From NCBI RefSeq assembly GCF_021029445.1, contig NZ_CP072610.1:434001-498000 (forward strand): a stretch of 64,000 nt of DNA, in the 5' to 3' direction. The notes under the pieces are model-generated. The model had not been told where the DNA came from. It made no database searches and saw only the letters and a list, made by a program, of their open reading frames with translations. A program made the translations under genes and the position numbers. Origin of the DNA: Pseudomonas wenzhouensis (GTDB taxonomy: Bacteria > Pseudomonadota > Gammaproteobacteria > Pseudomonadales > Pseudomonadaceae). This document shows, one piece after another, positions 40,044 through 50,900 of this stretch (position 1 is its first letter; each line of letters begins with the position of its first letter).

Positions 40044-40478
40044 TCAGCCCGTGCAGTTTTCCTCTAGCCAGCCCTGAAGGAGCAGAGCTGCGGCAATGGC
40101 GTCGACCGGGCGCTCGCGATAGCCGCCACTCTGGCCTTCGCGCAGGCGCTGGCCCTTGGCCTCGAAGGTGGTCAGGCGCTCGTCGTGGGTGTAGGCCGGC
40201 AGGTTGAAGCGACCGTTGAGGCGGCGGGCGAATTTCTCGGCGCGGGCGCTCATCTCGCTGGGCGTACCGTCCATGTTCAGCGGCAAACCGACCACCACGG
40301 CATCCGGCTGCCACTCCTTGATCAGTGCTTCGACGCGGCTCCAGTCCGGCACCCCGTTCTGCGCCTTGAGCACGCACAGTTCGCGGGCCTGGCCGGTGAT
40401 CACCTGGCCGACGGCGACGCCGATCTGCTTGGTGCCATAGTCGAAGCCCAGCAGGAGGCGCAGTGGCTTGTCGCTCAT
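40044..40478 (-). CDS. ruvX: putative Holliday junction resolvase / pre-16S rRNA nuclease YqgF
   Basis: 144 residues, RNase H-like fold: LLLGFDYGTKQIGVAVGQ at the N-terminus and PVDAIAAALLLQGWL at the end, with VVGLPLNMDGTPSEMSARAE in between. Family members process pre-16S rRNA 5' ends and have been proposed to resolve Holliday junctions. Its ATG overlaps the algH stop as TGATG. Confidence 0.93.
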   Translation of the reverse strand: MSDKPLRLLLGFDYGTKQIGVAVGQVITGQARELCVLKAQNGVPDWSRVEALIKEWQPDAVVVGLPLNMDGTPSEMSARAEKFARRLNGRFNLPAYTHDERLTTFEAKGQRLREGQSGGYRERPVDAIAAALLLQGWLEENCTG

Positions 40479-41047
40479 CAGGCGTGCCCGACCTGTGAAG
40501 TCAGCAGGCTGAGGTTGACGCCCAGGCGCGCGGCTGCGGCGTTAAGACGCTGGTCGAACGGCAGGTCGAAGAGAATGCTGCTGTCGGCGGGGCAGGTCAG
40601 CCAGGCGTTGTCGGCCAGTTCCGCTTCCAGTTGCCCGGCGTCCCAGCCGGCGTAGCCGAGGGTGATCAGGTATTTCTCCGGGCCGCTGCCATCGGCGATG
40701 GCGAACAGCACGTCCTGCGAGGTGGACAGGCCCAGTTCACCAAGATCCAAAGTGGCCTGGAACTGCTGGCCAGACGGGTGTAGGACGAAGCCACGGTCGG
40801 TCTGCACTGGGCCGCCAGCGAAGATCGGCAGGCTGTGGCACAGCGCTGCAGGCTCTGCCTCGGGGCGCAATTGTTCGAGCACGTCGGCCAGGCTGAGACC
40901 ATTGGGCTTGTTGATCACCAGACCCATGGCGCCCTGATCGTTGTGCTCGACCAGATAAGTGACGGTCTGTGCGAAGTTCGGATCGGCCATGTGCGGCATG
41001 GCGATCAGAAAGTGATGCTTGAGCGAGGTGGGAGCTGAGTTCTTCAT
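40478..41047 (-). CDS. algH: YqgE/AlgH family protein
   Basis: 189 residues. Recognised by KHHFLIAMPHMADPNFAQTVTYLVEHNDQGAMGLVINKP at the N-terminus, which continues without break, and YAGWDAGQLEAEL near the C-terminus. AlgH was described as a regulator of alginate genes in P. aeruginosa; its biochemical activity is not known. Start ATG 41047 matches the family; the longer frame enters an intergenic repeat. It heads the algH-ruvX-pyrR-pyrB-pyrX run. Confidence 0.93.
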   Translation of the reverse strand: MKNSAPTSLKHHFLIAMPHMADPNFAQTVTYLVEHNDQGAMGLVINKPNGLSLADVLEQLRPEAEPAALCHSLPIFAGGPVQTDRGFVLHPSGQQFQATLDLGELGLSTSQDVLFAIADGSGPEKYLITLGYAGWDAGQLEAELADNAWLTCPADSSILFDLPFDQRLNAAAARLGVNLSLLTSQVGHA

Positions 41048-41193
41048 GGCGGCTAGTTTCGGCTTTAAGGCGCCGGGCTTCAAGCTGTAGGGCGGACTCA
41101 GGAGCCGGCGCCTCACAAATCCCCCTGGCGCAGTGCTTGCGAGCTGCCGTCGCACCGGTACGTCCTGCTGCGCGTGCGCTCGTCCGTCAGTCC

Positions 41194-41250
41194 GTGGCCT
41201 GGATGAAATCCGGGAGCGGTACTGAAATTCCCGGATTTCATCCGGGCTAC
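41194..41250. repeat. REP-like palindromic pair, family A copy 4
   Basis: gtggcctggatgaaatccggg and cccggatttcatccgggctac, between tonB (upstream) and algH (downstream) on the minus strand. The rest of the 225-base gap contains a short cgccgggcttcaagctgtagggcgg segment that looks like a repeat fragment. Confidence 0.85.
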
Positions 41251-41272
41251 GGTAAACAAGCGACGTGCCGGG

Positions 41273-42169
41273 CTAGTTGCTGGACAGTCGATCGCCGCGC
41301 TCGAAGCGCCAGGTGCGGATGATTTCCAGGCGGTCGATATCTGCCAGGTCGCCGGTGAAGGGCGCATAGGGCGCGGCCAGGCGCACGATGCGTTGCGCGG
41401 CCTGGTCGAGCACCGCCTGGCCGGATGATTCCAGCACCTGGACTTCATACAGCGAACCGTCGCGGTTGATCGACACCAGCAGGCGCAGGCTGCCATAGAT
41501 GCGCTGGCGGCGGGCGTCGTCGGGGTAGTTGAGGTTGCCGATGCGTTCGACCTTCTTGCGCCACTCGTCCTTGTACCAGGCACCCTTGTCGCGCATGGTC
41601 GAGGCCGCGTTGAGGCGATGAATCTTCGGGCGCTTGGCATAGGCCTGCACCTCCTGCGCCAGTTCCGCTTCCAGGCTGGCTATCTCGGCGGACAGTTGGG
41701 CAGCGTCGAATACCGGCGCCGGGCGCGTTGTCGCAACCGGCTTGGCTTCCTCGCGTTTGACTGGCGTCTTCTGCTGCTGCGGGGTGCGGGTGGCGATGGC
41801 GGCCTTGGGCGCCTCCTGCCGGGTGGCGGGCTGCTGCGGCGTGGCGGGCGGCGTGACCTTGCGCACCTCGCTGTCCTGAAAGGGCGCCTGCTCGGTGGTC
41901 TTCGGTGCGGCGGTATGCTCCAGGGTGCCGCTGCCTTGCTGGTTGTCCTGGGCGAGGAAGTCGGCCTTGTCCGGTGCTTTTTCGCTCTTGAAGGTGGACA
42001 GGGTGATTTCCAGTGTCTTGCTGATTCCCGGTGGCGACTCCAGGGTGAAGCCGACGCCAAGGATCACCGCTACGTGCAGTGCGGCGGCAAGAAAGAGGGT
42101 GAACCCGAGGCGATCCGCCGGTCGGACGGTGGCGGAGGGCGCGCTGGTTGGGGAGGCTGCTGCGTTCAT
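41273..42169 (-). CDS. tonB3: TonB-family energy transducer (TonB3)
   Basis: 298 residues. A transmembrane helix near residue 20 (LGFTLFLAAALHVAVILGVGF) is followed by a long Pro/Thr/Gln/Lys periplasmic linker and a C-terminal TonB domain (RIYGSLRLLVSINRDGSLYEVQVLESSGQ). In P. aeruginosa the protein at this locus is required for twitching motility, which fits the adjacent Pil-Chp genes. It does not sit with exbB or exbD here. Confidence 0.88.
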   Translation of the reverse strand: MNAAASPTSAPSATVRPADRLGFTLFLAAALHVAVILGVGFTLESPPGISKTLEITLSTFKSEKAPDKADFLAQDNQQGSGTLEHTAAPKTTEQAPFQDSEVRKVTPPATPQQPATRQEAPKAAIATRTPQQQKTPVKREEAKPVATTRPAPVFDAAQLSAEIASLEAELAQEVQAYAKRPKIHRLNAASTMRDKGAWYKDEWRKKVERIGNLNYPDDARRQRIYGSLRLLVSINRDGSLYEVQVLESSGQAVLDQAAQRIVRLAAPYAPFTGDLADIDRLEIIRTWRFERGDRLSSN

Positions 42170-42219
42170 CGCGTATCGGGTCTGCTTTCGAATGTCGCGC
42201 AGTCTGCCGGGTAGCGGTG

Positions 42220-42242
42220 GGCGCCTGCAAGTTGCAGGCGCC
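42220..42242. repeat. 23-bp near-perfect palindrome between gshB and tonB
   Basis: ggcgcctgcaa-g-ttgcaggcgcc has 11-bp exact arms around one base. As RNA it would form a tight hairpin 15 bases after the gshB stop (minus strand) without a T-run. It may belong to the same gctgcaagctgcaag-like repeat group seen at 7105-7194. Confidence 0.6.
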
Positions 42243-42257
42243 AGGCTGCCACTTGCG

Positions 42258-43214
42258 TCAAGCTTTTAGTCCGCGCTTGCGGGCAATGCAGTCCATCAGG
42301 CGTTCGCCGATGCGGGTGTCGAAGGCGGCATCGATCTCGCGGATGCAGGTCGGACTGGTGACGTTGATTTCCGTCAGATGGTCGCCGATCACGTCGAGCC
42401 CGACGAAGATCAGGCCTTTTTCGCGCAGGGTGGGGCCAACTGCCGCAGCGATCTCGCGGTCGCGTTCGGTCAGTGGGCGGGCCTCGCCGCGTCCGCCGGC
42501 AGCCAGGTTGCCGCGAGTCTCGCCGGCGGCCGGGATGCGCGCCAGGCAGTAGGGTACCGGTTCGCCGTCTATCATCAGGATGCGCTTGTCACCGTCCTTG
42601 ATCGCCGGCAGGTAGGCCTGAACCATGATCTGCTGGCGACCATGCAGGGTCAGTGCTTCCAGAATCACGGAAAGATTCGGGTCGCCTTCACGGTGACGAA
42701 AGATTTGCGAACCACCCATGCCATCAAGGGGTTTGAGAATGATGTCACGGTGCTCATCGGCAAACTGGCGCACAATGTCGGGGCGCCGAGTGACCAGAGT
42801 AGGTGGTGTGTACCGAGGGAACTGGGTGGCGAAGAATTTTTCGTTGCAGTCGCGCAGGCTCTGCGGCCGGTTCACGACCAGGACACCATCGCGCTCCGCC
42901 TGCTCGAGCAGGTAGGTGGAGTAGACGAATTCGTTGTCGAAGGGTGGATCCTTGCGCATCAGGATCACGTCCAGTTCGGCCAGCGGCGTGTCCTGTTCGG
43001 CATCCAGGGCAAACCAGCGTTGCGGGTCGTTGAATACTTCCAGCGGGCGCATGCGGGCACGGGCCTGACCACGAACCTGGTAGAGATCCTGCTGCTCCAT
43101 ATAGAACAGCGACCAGCCGCGTGCTTGAGCGGCCAGCAACATGGCCAGCGAGCTGTCCTTCTTGAAGGAAATGCTGGCAATCGGATCCATGACGATCCCG
43201 AGACGAAGGCTCAT
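42258..43214 (-). CDS. gshB: glutathione synthetase
   Basis: 318 residues, ATP-grasp enzyme that adds glycine to gamma-glutamylcysteine. Typical segments: LGIVMDPIASISFKKDSSLA, KPLDGMGGSQIFRHREGDPN (ATP-grasp loop) and FVGLDVIGDHLTEINVTSPT at the metal site. Divergent from pilG, and upstream of tonB3 by 88 bases on the same strand. Confidence 0.96.
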   Translation of the reverse strand: MSLRLGIVMDPIASISFKKDSSLAMLLAAQARGWSLFYMEQQDLYQVRGQARARMRPLEVFNDPQRWFALDAEQDTPLAELDVILMRKDPPFDNEFVYSTYLLEQAERDGVLVVNRPQSLRDCNEKFFATQFPRYTPPTLVTRRPDIVRQFADEHRDIILKPLDGMGGSQIFRHREGDPNLSVILEALTLHGRQQIMVQAYLPAIKDGDKRILMIDGEPVPYCLARIPAAGETRGNLAAGGRGEARPLTERDREIAAAVGPTLREKGLIFVGLDVIGDHLTEINVTSPTCIREIDAAFDTRIGERLMDCIARKRGLKA

Positions 43215-43455
43215 GGGGGAAATCTCCGCGAGATAAGAGGGTTAAGGCCTGGTTGGCTATGCCTTGTGAGGCTGTCAGGGTGGCGTTGGCGATGGCCTTG
43301 GTCAAGGGCTGGCGCAGCCCCGGCAGGCTTATAGATTGCATCTGGAGAGTGTGCTACAAAGGCCCGACGATTGGGTCAAAGCCCATCGGCAACTGGGCCT
43401 CAGGCATACTGATAACGCGAATATAACGACTCACCGAGGCGATGGTAGGGCGAAA

Positions 43456-43863
43456 ATGGAACAGCATTCCGAGGGTTTGAAAGTGATGGTGATCGACGAT
43501 TCGAAAACGATTCGTCGCACCGCTGAAACTCTGCTGAAAAAAGTGGGCTGTGATGTCATCACTGCGGTCGATGGCTTCGATGCCCTGGCCAAGATTGCCG
43601 ACACTCACCCCAGCATCATCTTTGTCGACATCATGATGCCGCGTCTCGATGGGTATCAGACCTGTGCCCTGATCAAGAACAACAGTGCCTTCAAATCCAC
43701 CCCGGTGATCATGCTGTCCTCCAAGGACGGCCTGTTCGACAAGGCCAAGGGACGCATCGTCGGCTCCGATCAATACCTGACCAAGCCCTTCAGCAAGGAA
43801 GAGCTGCTCGGTGCGATCAAGGCCCATGTGCCGGACTTCACCCCGGTGGAACAAGCCTCCTGA
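43456..43863 (+). CDS. pilG: twitching motility response regulator PilG
   Basis: 135 residues, a stand-alone receiver with acid pocket DD at 14-15, phospho-acceptor Asp58 (IIFVDIMMPRLDG) and lysine in LTKPF. PilG is phosphorylated by ChpA and drives pilus extension through PilB and cAMP synthesis via FimL/CyaB in P. aeruginosa. First gene of the pilGHIJK-chpABC cluster. ATG 43456 gives the family length; the frame upstream overlaps the divergent promoter. Confidence 0.96.
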   Translation: MEQHSEGLKVMVIDDSKTIRRTAETLLKKVGCDVITAVDGFDALAKIADTHPSIIFVDIMMPRLDGYQTCALIKNNSAFKSTPVIMLSSKDGLFDKAKGRIVGSDQYLTKPFSKEELLGAIKAHVPDFTPVEQAS

Positions 43864-43910
43864 CGCACTGGCTCAACGGTCTCTGCGTCTCTTCTGTATT
43901 GGGAAACACC

Positions 43911-44276
43911 ATGGCTCGAATTCTGATTGTTGATGACTCCCCGACCGAGATGTACAAGCTGACCGCCATGCTGGAAAAGCATGGTCACCAGGTACTCAAG
44001 GCGGAAAACGGCGCCGATGGCGTTGCCCTGGCCCGCCAGGAGAAGCCGGACGCTGTCCTGATGGACATTGTCATGCCCGGCCTCAATGGCTTCCAGGCGA
44101 CTCGTCAACTGACCAAGGATGCCGAAACCAGCCACATTCCGGTGATCATCGTCACCACCAAGGATCAGGAAACCGACAAGGTCTGGGGCAAGCGCCAGGG
44201 CGCCAAGGATTACCTGACCAAGCCGGTTGACGAAGATACCCTGCTGAAAACCCTGAGTTCGGTGCTGGCCGGCTGA
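43911..44276 (+). CDS. pilH: twitching motility response regulator PilH
   Basis: 121 residues, a single receiver with DD at 8-9, phospho-acceptor Asp52 (AVLMDIVMPGLNG) and Lys in LTKPVD. PilH opposes PilG, favouring retraction or acting as a phosphate sink for ChpA. ATG 43911; an earlier in-frame TTG at 43899 is unlikely. 47 bases after pilG. Confidence 0.96.
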   Translation: MARILIVDDSPTEMYKLTAMLEKHGHQVLKAENGADGVALARQEKPDAVLMDIVMPGLNGFQATRQLTKDAETSHIPVIIVTTKDQETDKVWGKRQGAKDYLTKPVDEDTLLKTLSSVLAG

Positions 44277-44321
44277 TGCCGTGCTGATCGCGAACTGAAT
44301 AACAACAAGACCAAGGCTGGC

Positions 44322-44855
44322 ATGTCCGTGCAGACTCCTTTTCAGCTACTCCTCGAGATCGACCAGCGTTGCCGCGCCCTGGCGGCTGGCCTGCCGTCGC
44401 AGCAGGCGGCGGTGCAGACCTGGAGCGGCATCGGCTTTCGTATGGGGGAGCGCCTGTTCGTTGCACCCATGGGAGAGGTGGGTGAAGTTTTGCACGAGCC
44501 GCGCTATACCTTGTTGCCAGGCGTGAAGAGTTGGGTCAAAGGGGTGGCCAACGTGCGTGGCCGCCTGCTGCCGATCATGGATCTGTGCGGATTCTTCGGC
44601 AATGAGTTGTCCCCACTGCGCAAGTTTCGGCGAGTGCTGGTGGTCGATCACCAGGAAATCTTCGCCGGCCTGACGGTCGATGAGGTTTTCGGTATGCAGC
44701 ATTTCCCCGTGGATGCCTTTTCAGAACAACTGCCGCCTCTCGAGGCGAGCATTGCGCCGTTCATCCACGGTGTCTTCCAGCGAGAACAGCCCTGGTTGGT
44801 ATTCAGCCCCTACGCGCTGGCTGCCGATCCGGGTTTTCTCGATGTGGCTTATTAA
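44322..44855 (+). CDS. pilI: CheW-like adaptor PilI
   Basis: 177 residues with one CheW domain (FRMGERLFVAPMGEVGEVL ... VKGVANVRGRLLPIMDLCGFFG). It should bridge the PilJ receptor and ChpA kinase at the cell poles. The gene lies 45 bases after pilH in the same operon. Confidence 0.95.
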   Translation: MSVQTPFQLLLEIDQRCRALAAGLPSQQAAVQTWSGIGFRMGERLFVAPMGEVGEVLHEPRYTLLPGVKSWVKGVANVRGRLLPIMDLCGFFGNELSPLRKFRRVLVVDHQEIFAGLTVDEVFGMQHFPVDAFSEQLPPLEASIAPFIHGVFQREQPWLVFSPYALAADPGFLDVAY

Positions 44856-44939
44856 AGATTTATCGGTTGGGTCGGCTCTGCCGGCCTTTTGGCGTTACAT
44901 GGGAACCGTAGTGCGGTCGGTCCAGGCGGGGGCCAGAAA

Positions 44940-46976
44940 ATGAAAAAAATCAATGCAGGCAATTTGTTGGCGGGGGCACGCAGCAGTACGCTGATCGCAG
45001 CGCTGTTCGTGGTGCTCATCGTGTCCATCGTGCTGTTGTTCGCGAACTTCGCCTACATCAACACCCAGTCCGGCTACGATACCGAGTACATCAGTCACTC
45101 CGGTGAGCTGCGCGTACTGTCCCAGCGTATCGCCAAGGACGCCACTGAAGCGGCCGCAGGTACGGCGCCAGCTTTCGGTCTGTTGCGCGAGGCGCGTAAC
45201 GACTTCCAGCAGCGCTGGGGTTATCTGACCGATGGCGATGCCAGTACCGGTCTGCCGCCAGCGCCGGCTTCGGTGCAGGCGCAAATGGCTGCCGTACAGA
45301 AGGACTGGGATGCGCTGCGGCAGAACACCGACGCCATTCTCGCCAGCGAACAGACCGTACTCTCGCTGCACCAGGTAGCCGCCACCCTGGCGGAAACCAT
45401 TCCGCAACTGCAGGTCGAGTACGAAGAAGTGGTCGACATCTTGCTGGAAAGTGGTGCGCCGGCGGCTCAGGTTTCCGTGGCTCAGCGTCAGTCGCTGCTG
45501 GCCGAACGCATCCTGGGTTCGGTGAACAAGGTACTGGCCGGTGACGAAGACTCGGTACAGGCCGCCGACATGTTCGGCCGTGATGCCAGCCTCTTCGGCC
45601 GCGTGCTCAATGCCATGCTCGAAGGCAATGCCGCCATGGAGATCACCCAGGTGACCGACGAAGAGGCGCTTGAGCGCCTGTCGGAAATCTCCGAGCTGTT
45701 CGAGTTCGTCTCCGGCTCGGTGGACGAGATCCTGGAAACCTCGCCGGAGCTGTTTCAGGTTCGTGAGTCGGCGAACTCCATCTTCACTGTCTCGCAAACC
45801 CTGCTGAGCACCGCTTCCGACCTGGCCGGTGGCTTCGAAGACCTGGCAGACGGTCGTGCCATCAATACCCTGGTCGGTTACCTGCTGGGCGCCCTGGCGC
45901 TGGCTTCGATCATCCTCATCGGCCTGGTGATGGTGCGCGAGACCAACCGCCGACTGGCCGAGACCGCCGAGAAGAACGAGCGTAACCAGGCAGCGATTCT
46001 GCGTCTGCTCGATGAAATCGCCGACCTCGCCGACGGTGACCTGACCGTGGCCGCGACGGTAACCGAAGACTTCACCGGTGCCATCGCCGACTCCATCAAC
46101 TACTCCATCGACCAGCTGCGTGATCTGGTAGCCACCATCAACCTGACCGCCGTTCAGGTAGCCGGTGCGGCCCAGGAAACCCAGGCCACGGCGATGCACC
46201 TGGCCGAAGCGTCCGAGCACCAGGCGCAGGAAATCGCCGGTGCCTCCGCCGCGATCAACGAAATGGCCGTGTCGATTGACCAGGTATCGGCGAACGCCTC
46301 GGAATCCTCCGCGGTAGCGGAACGTTCCGTAGCCATCGCCAACAAGGGCAACGAAGTCGTACACAACACCATCACCGGCATGGATAACATCCGTGAGCAG
46401 ATCCAGGACACCTCGAAGCGGATCAAGCGCCTCGGTGAATCGTCCCAGGAGATCGGTGACATCGTTAGCCTGATTAACGACATTGCCGACCAGACCAACA
46501 TCCTTGCACTGAACGCCGCGATCCAGGCCTCCATGGCCGGTGATGCCGGTCGCGGCTTCGCCGTGGTAGCGGACGAGGTACAACGCCTCGCAGAACGTTC
46601 CTCGGCGGCGACCAAGCAGATCGAGGCGCTGGTAAAAACCATTCAGACCGACACCAACGAAGCCGTTATCTCCATGGAGCAGACGACTTCCGAAGTGGTG
46701 CGCGGTGCCCGCCTGGCGCAGGACGCCGGGGTGGCCCTGGAAGAGATCGAGAAGGTATCGAAAACCCTCGCGGCCCTCATCCAGAACATTTCCAACGCCG
46801 CCCGTCAGCAGGCTTCGTCTGCGGGGCACATTTCCAACACCATGAACGTGATCCAGGAGATCACCTCGCAGACGTCCTCGGGTACCACCGCCACCGCCAA
46901 GAGCATTGGTAACCTGGCCAAGATGGCCAGTGAGATGCGCAAGTCGGTATCCGGTTTCACCCTGCCAGACGCCTGA
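44940..46976 (+). CDS. pilJ: methyl-accepting chemoreceptor PilJ
   Basis: 678 residues. Transmembrane helix 1 at about 17-37 ([20 protein letters not shown]), a large periplasmic region with two PilJ-type helical bundles ([14 protein letters not shown] repeats as [16 protein letters not shown]), helix 2 near 310-330, HAMP, and a long cytoplasmic signalling hairpin with tip [20 protein letters not shown]. It senses surface contact through pilin in P. aeruginosa. ATG 44940 gives [16 protein letters not shown]; the longer frame lacks family similarity. Confidence 0.95.
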   Translation: MKKINAGNLLAGARSSTLIAALFVVLIVSIVLLFANFAYINTQSGYDTEYISHSGELRVLSQRIAKDATEAAAGTAPAFGLLREARNDFQQRWGYLTDGDASTGLPPAPASVQAQMAAVQKDWDALRQNTDAILASEQTVLSLHQVAATLAETIPQLQVEYEEVVDILLESGAPAAQVSVAQRQSLLAERILGSVNKVLAGDEDSVQAADMFGRDASLFGRVLNAMLEGNAAMEITQVTDEEALERLSEISELFEFVSGSVDEILETSPELFQVRESANSIFTVSQTLLSTASDLAGGFEDLADGRAINTLVGYLLGALALASIILIGLVMVRETNRRLAETAEKNERNQAAILRLLDEIADLADGDLTVAATVTEDFTGAIADSINYSIDQLRDLVATINLTAVQVAGAAQETQATAMHLAEASEHQAQEIAGASAAINEMAVSIDQVSANASESSAVAERSVAIANKGNEVVHNTITGMDNIREQIQDTSKRIKRLGESSQEIGDIVSLINDIADQTNILALNAAIQASMAGDAGRGFAVVADEVQRLAERSSAATKQIEALVKTIQTDTNEAVISMEQTTSEVVRGARLAQDAGVALEEIEKVSKTLAALIQNISNAARQQASSAGHISNTMNVIQEITSQTSSGTTATAKSIGNLAKMASEMRKSVSGFTLPDA

Positions 46977-47018
46977 TAAAGGAGTGCGGAGGCTGGCTGC
47001 AGCCTCCGCTACACAGCC

Positions 47019-47897
47019 ATGACCCAGGGCGAAGGTATGCAGTCAGCGGGCGTGTGGGCATTGCGCCCGGTGGCCGATATGTCGCAAGCCGATTTCCACG
47101 ACTGGCAGACGTTGCTCGAGGCGCGTACCGGCGTGGTGATCAGCGAGCAGCGGCGCGCCTTTCTGCAGACCAACCTGAGTGCGCGCATGCGCGAACTGGG
47201 CGTCACGGATTACGCCAGCTACTACCAACAGGTCACCGATGGCCCACGCGGCGCGGTGGAGTGGTCGACCCTGCTGGATCGTTTGACCGTACAGGAAACC
47301 CGTTTCTTCCGGCATGGCCCTTCCTTCGAGGTGCTCGCGCAGTACCTGCAGGAGCGCCTGGCGGCAGGCCTGGGCAAGCCCTGGGAGTTCTGGAGTGTCG
47401 GTTGTTCCAGTGGTGAGGAGCCGTATTCGCTGGCGATCATGGCGGCTGAGGCTCTACAGGGCAGCGAGTTGCCCGAGCATTTTGCGGTAACCGGCACCGA
47501 TATCAGCCAGGGCGTGCTGAGCAAGGCGCGTGAGGCCTGTTATTCGGCGCGGCGCCTGGAGCAGGTGAGTGACGAGCTGCGCGAACGCTATTTTCTCGCG
47601 CAAGCCGATGGGCGTTTCAAGGTAGTACCGAGCCTGGCTGCACGTGTGTGCTGTGCCCGGCTCAATGTGCTGGAACTGGCCAATGCGCCGATGTCCGGCA
47701 TGGATGTGATTTTCTGTCAGAACTTGCTGATCTATTTCCGCCGCTGGCGTCGCCGCGACATCCTCAATCGCCTGGCCGAGAGCCTGGCGCCGGGTGGCCT
47801 GCTGGTCGTGGGTGTGGGCGAAGTAGCCGGTTGGCAGCACCCGCAACTGGTGCCGGTGGCCGACGAGCGAGTTCTGGCGTTTACCCGCAAGGGATAA
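47019..47897 (+). CDS. pilK: CheR-like methyltransferase PilK
   Basis: 292 residues. CheR N-terminal helices and TVQETRFFRHGPSFEVL, the SAM-binding WSVGCSSGEEPYSLAIMA and FCQNLLIYFRRW are all present, so it should methylate PilJ on glutamates. In P. aeruginosa it is dispensable for twitching. 42 bases after pilJ. Confidence 0.94.
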   Translation: MTQGEGMQSAGVWALRPVADMSQADFHDWQTLLEARTGVVISEQRRAFLQTNLSARMRELGVTDYASYYQQVTDGPRGAVEWSTLLDRLTVQETRFFRHGPSFEVLAQYLQERLAAGLGKPWEFWSVGCSSGEEPYSLAIMAAEALQGSELPEHFAVTGTDISQGVLSKAREACYSARRLEQVSDELRERYFLAQADGRFKVVPSLAARVCCARLNVLELANAPMSGMDVIFCQNLLIYFRRWRRRDILNRLAESLAPGGLLVVGVGEVAGWQHPQLVPVADERVLAFTRKG

Positions 47898-47922
47898 GGC
47901 CAAGTTTATGAGTGGAGTGGCT

Positions 47923-50900
47923 ATGGGTGATCGGCATGATTATGTCGCCCTGGAGTGGGTCAAAGGCGAGATCGGGGAAACCCTGAAGCAGGCGCGTCAG
48001 GCTCTAGAGGCGTTCGTCGAGAACCCGCAGGACCCCACGCGCATGCGCTTCTGCCTGACCTATGTGCACCAGGTTCACGGCACCTTGCAGATGGTCGAGT
48101 TCTACGGCGCGGCGTTGCTCGCCGAGGAAATGGAACAGCTGTCGAAGGCGCTGATGGAAGGTCGCGTGGCCAATCAGGGCGAAGCCCTGGAAGTGCTGAT
48201 GCAGGCCATCCTGCAGTTGCCGGTGTACCTCGACCGTATCCAGACCGCCCGCCGCGACCTGCCCATGGTCGTGCTGCCGCTGCTCAATGACCTGCGTGCC
48301 GCCCGTGGCGAAAAGCTGCTGTCGGAAACCAGCCTGTTCTCGCCGGACATGTCCGCGCGCCTGCCCGCGCTGCCGGAAGGCAGCATGGCGCGCCTGCGTA
48401 CCGCCGAATTGCCGGTGCTGCTGCGCAAGCTGCGGCAGATGCTGCAGATGGCCCTGGTCGGCGTGATCCGCAATCAGGACCTGCCCACCAACCTGGGCTA
48501 CATGGCGCGGGTCTTCGCGCGCCTGGAAACCCTGTGCCAGGACGCTCCGCTGGGCGGTCTGTGGCAGATCGCATCCGGTATGGTCGAAGGCCTGGCCAAT
48601 GGCAGCGTGGTCAATGGCACGTCAGTGCGCACCCTGCTGCGCCAGGTCGACAAGGAACTCAAGCGCCTGGTCGAACAAGGCGCCGATGGCATCAACCAGC
48701 CCGCCCCGGATGAACTGACCAAGAACCTGCTGTTCTACGTGGCCAAGGCACCGGCGCAGTCGCCGCGCATCCGTGCGCTGAAAGAGCAGTACCGCCTCGA
48801 CGAGGCGCTGCCTGACAACGAGGTGGTGGACGAAGAGCGTGCCCGCCTGGCGGGCCCTGACCGCGATGCCATGCGTTCGGTGGTCGCCGCGCTGTGTGAA
48901 GAGCTGGTACGGGTCAAGGACAGCCTCGATCTGTTCGTGCGCAGTGATCGCAGTCAGGTCAGCGAACTGGATGCCCTGCTGGCACCGCTCAAGCAGATCG
49001 CCGATACCCTGGCGGTGCTTGGTTTCGGCCAGCCGCGCAAGGTGATTCTCGACCAGATCGACGTGATTCACAGCCTGTCCCTGGGGCAGCGTGAACCCAA
49101 CGATGCGGTGTTGATGGACGTCGCCGGCGCACTGCTGTATGTCGAGGCGACCCTGGCCGGTATGGTCGGCCCGAGTGACAACAGCCAGAACGAACAGAGC
49201 CACCTGCCCACCACCGACGTGGCGCAGATCCATCAGTTGGTGATCAAGGAAGCGCGCAATGGCCTGGAGCAGGCCAAGGACGCGATTATCGAGTTCATCG
49301 CTTCGCAGTGGAATCACGAGCACCTGGCGCGTGTGCCCGGCCTGCTGACTCAGGTTCGTGGTGGCCTGGCGATGATCCCGCTGCAGCGTGCCGCCGACCT
49401 GCTCAATGCCTGTAACCGCTACATCCAGGAACAGTTGCTGGCACGCAAGGCCGTGCCCAACTGGCAGAGCCTGGATACCCTGGCCGACGCCATCACCAGC
49501 GTCGAGTACTACCTCGAGCGTCTGGCCGAGGATCACGGCACCCAGGGTGACCTGATTCTCGATGTCGCCGAAGAAAGCCTGGAAACCCTGGGTTATCCGC
49601 TCAAGGAAAAACCTTCGATTCTCGACCGCATCGAGCCGCCGGCAGAGAGCCTGGCGCCGCTGGCCGACCCGCTGCAGGAAATCGAACTGCTCGGAGCCGA
49701 GGACGAACAACCCGAAGAGGCGCTGGTCGCGATTGAGCCGCTGACATTCGAGCCAGCCGAGCCTGACAGCGATCTCGCTACGGATCTGCAGTTGCCGGAC
49801 GCCGAGCCCGAGTTGCCAGCCGACAGTTTCACCTTCGAACTGGATACGCTCGAAGAGCTGCCGGCCCTGCACCAGGAAGAAAACCTCGCTGCGCCTCTGC
49901 TCGATGCCGAGCCTGAGTTCGCGCTCGAAGAGCTGAGCCTTGAGCAGTTGGCCGAGACGAGCCAGTGGGGCGAACTGGAGCTGGCGGATCTGGATCTGCC
50001 GGAAGTCGAGCTGCCCAGCGCTCCCGAGAGCGTCCCTGAACTTGACGCAGTGGCGGCCGAAAAGCCGCTGTCGATGGCTGACGTCATGGCTGCCCCAGTG
50101 CAGGCGATCAACCCGCCTGCCGCCGACGTGCCGCCGAGCCTGCTGCCGCCGCCCGCGGATGAGGAGCCGGTGGACGACGATCTGCTGGAGGTCTTCATCG
50201 AAGAAGCCGGCGAAGTGCTGGAAACCATCGCCGAGTATCTGCCGCAGTGGCAGGCCGATACCGCCAACAAGGAGGCGCTGGTCGAAGTGCGCCGCGCCTT
50301 CCATACCCTCAAGGGCAGTGGACGTATGGTGCGGGCGCTGGTGCTCGGCGAATTGGCCTGGTCCATCGAGAACCTGCTCAACCGTGTGATGGATCGCAGC
50401 ATCGAGCCGAGCGCCCCGGTGCAACAGGTGGTGCTGGATGTGGTCGCGCTGATGCCGGCGCTGGTCGAAGAGTTTGCCGCCAAGGCGCAGCGCCAGCGCG
50501 ATGATGTAGACCTGCTGGCCGCCACGGCTCATGCCCTGGCCAAAGGCCTGACGCCCCCAAAATCTGACGCCCCGGCCGCCCAGCAGGTAGCCGAGCCCGT
50601 GGGCGTTGACGACGCTACCGAGGTCGTCGCGCACGACCAAGTGCCAGATGACGAGCCAATCGCCGGCGCTTCCCCGATTGATGAGCCCCTCGATGGCGAG
50701 CCCCTCGACCCACAGTTGCTGGAGATTTTCCGCAACGAAGCAGAAACGCACCTGGACACCCTGGTGGGCTTTCTCGCCGATTGCGCGCAGGAGCTGCCGC
50801 AGCCGGTCACCGATAGCCTGCAGCGCGCGCTGCACACCCTCAAGGGCAGTGCCTACATGGCTGGCATCCTGCCAGTGGCAGAAATTGCCGCGCCGCTGGA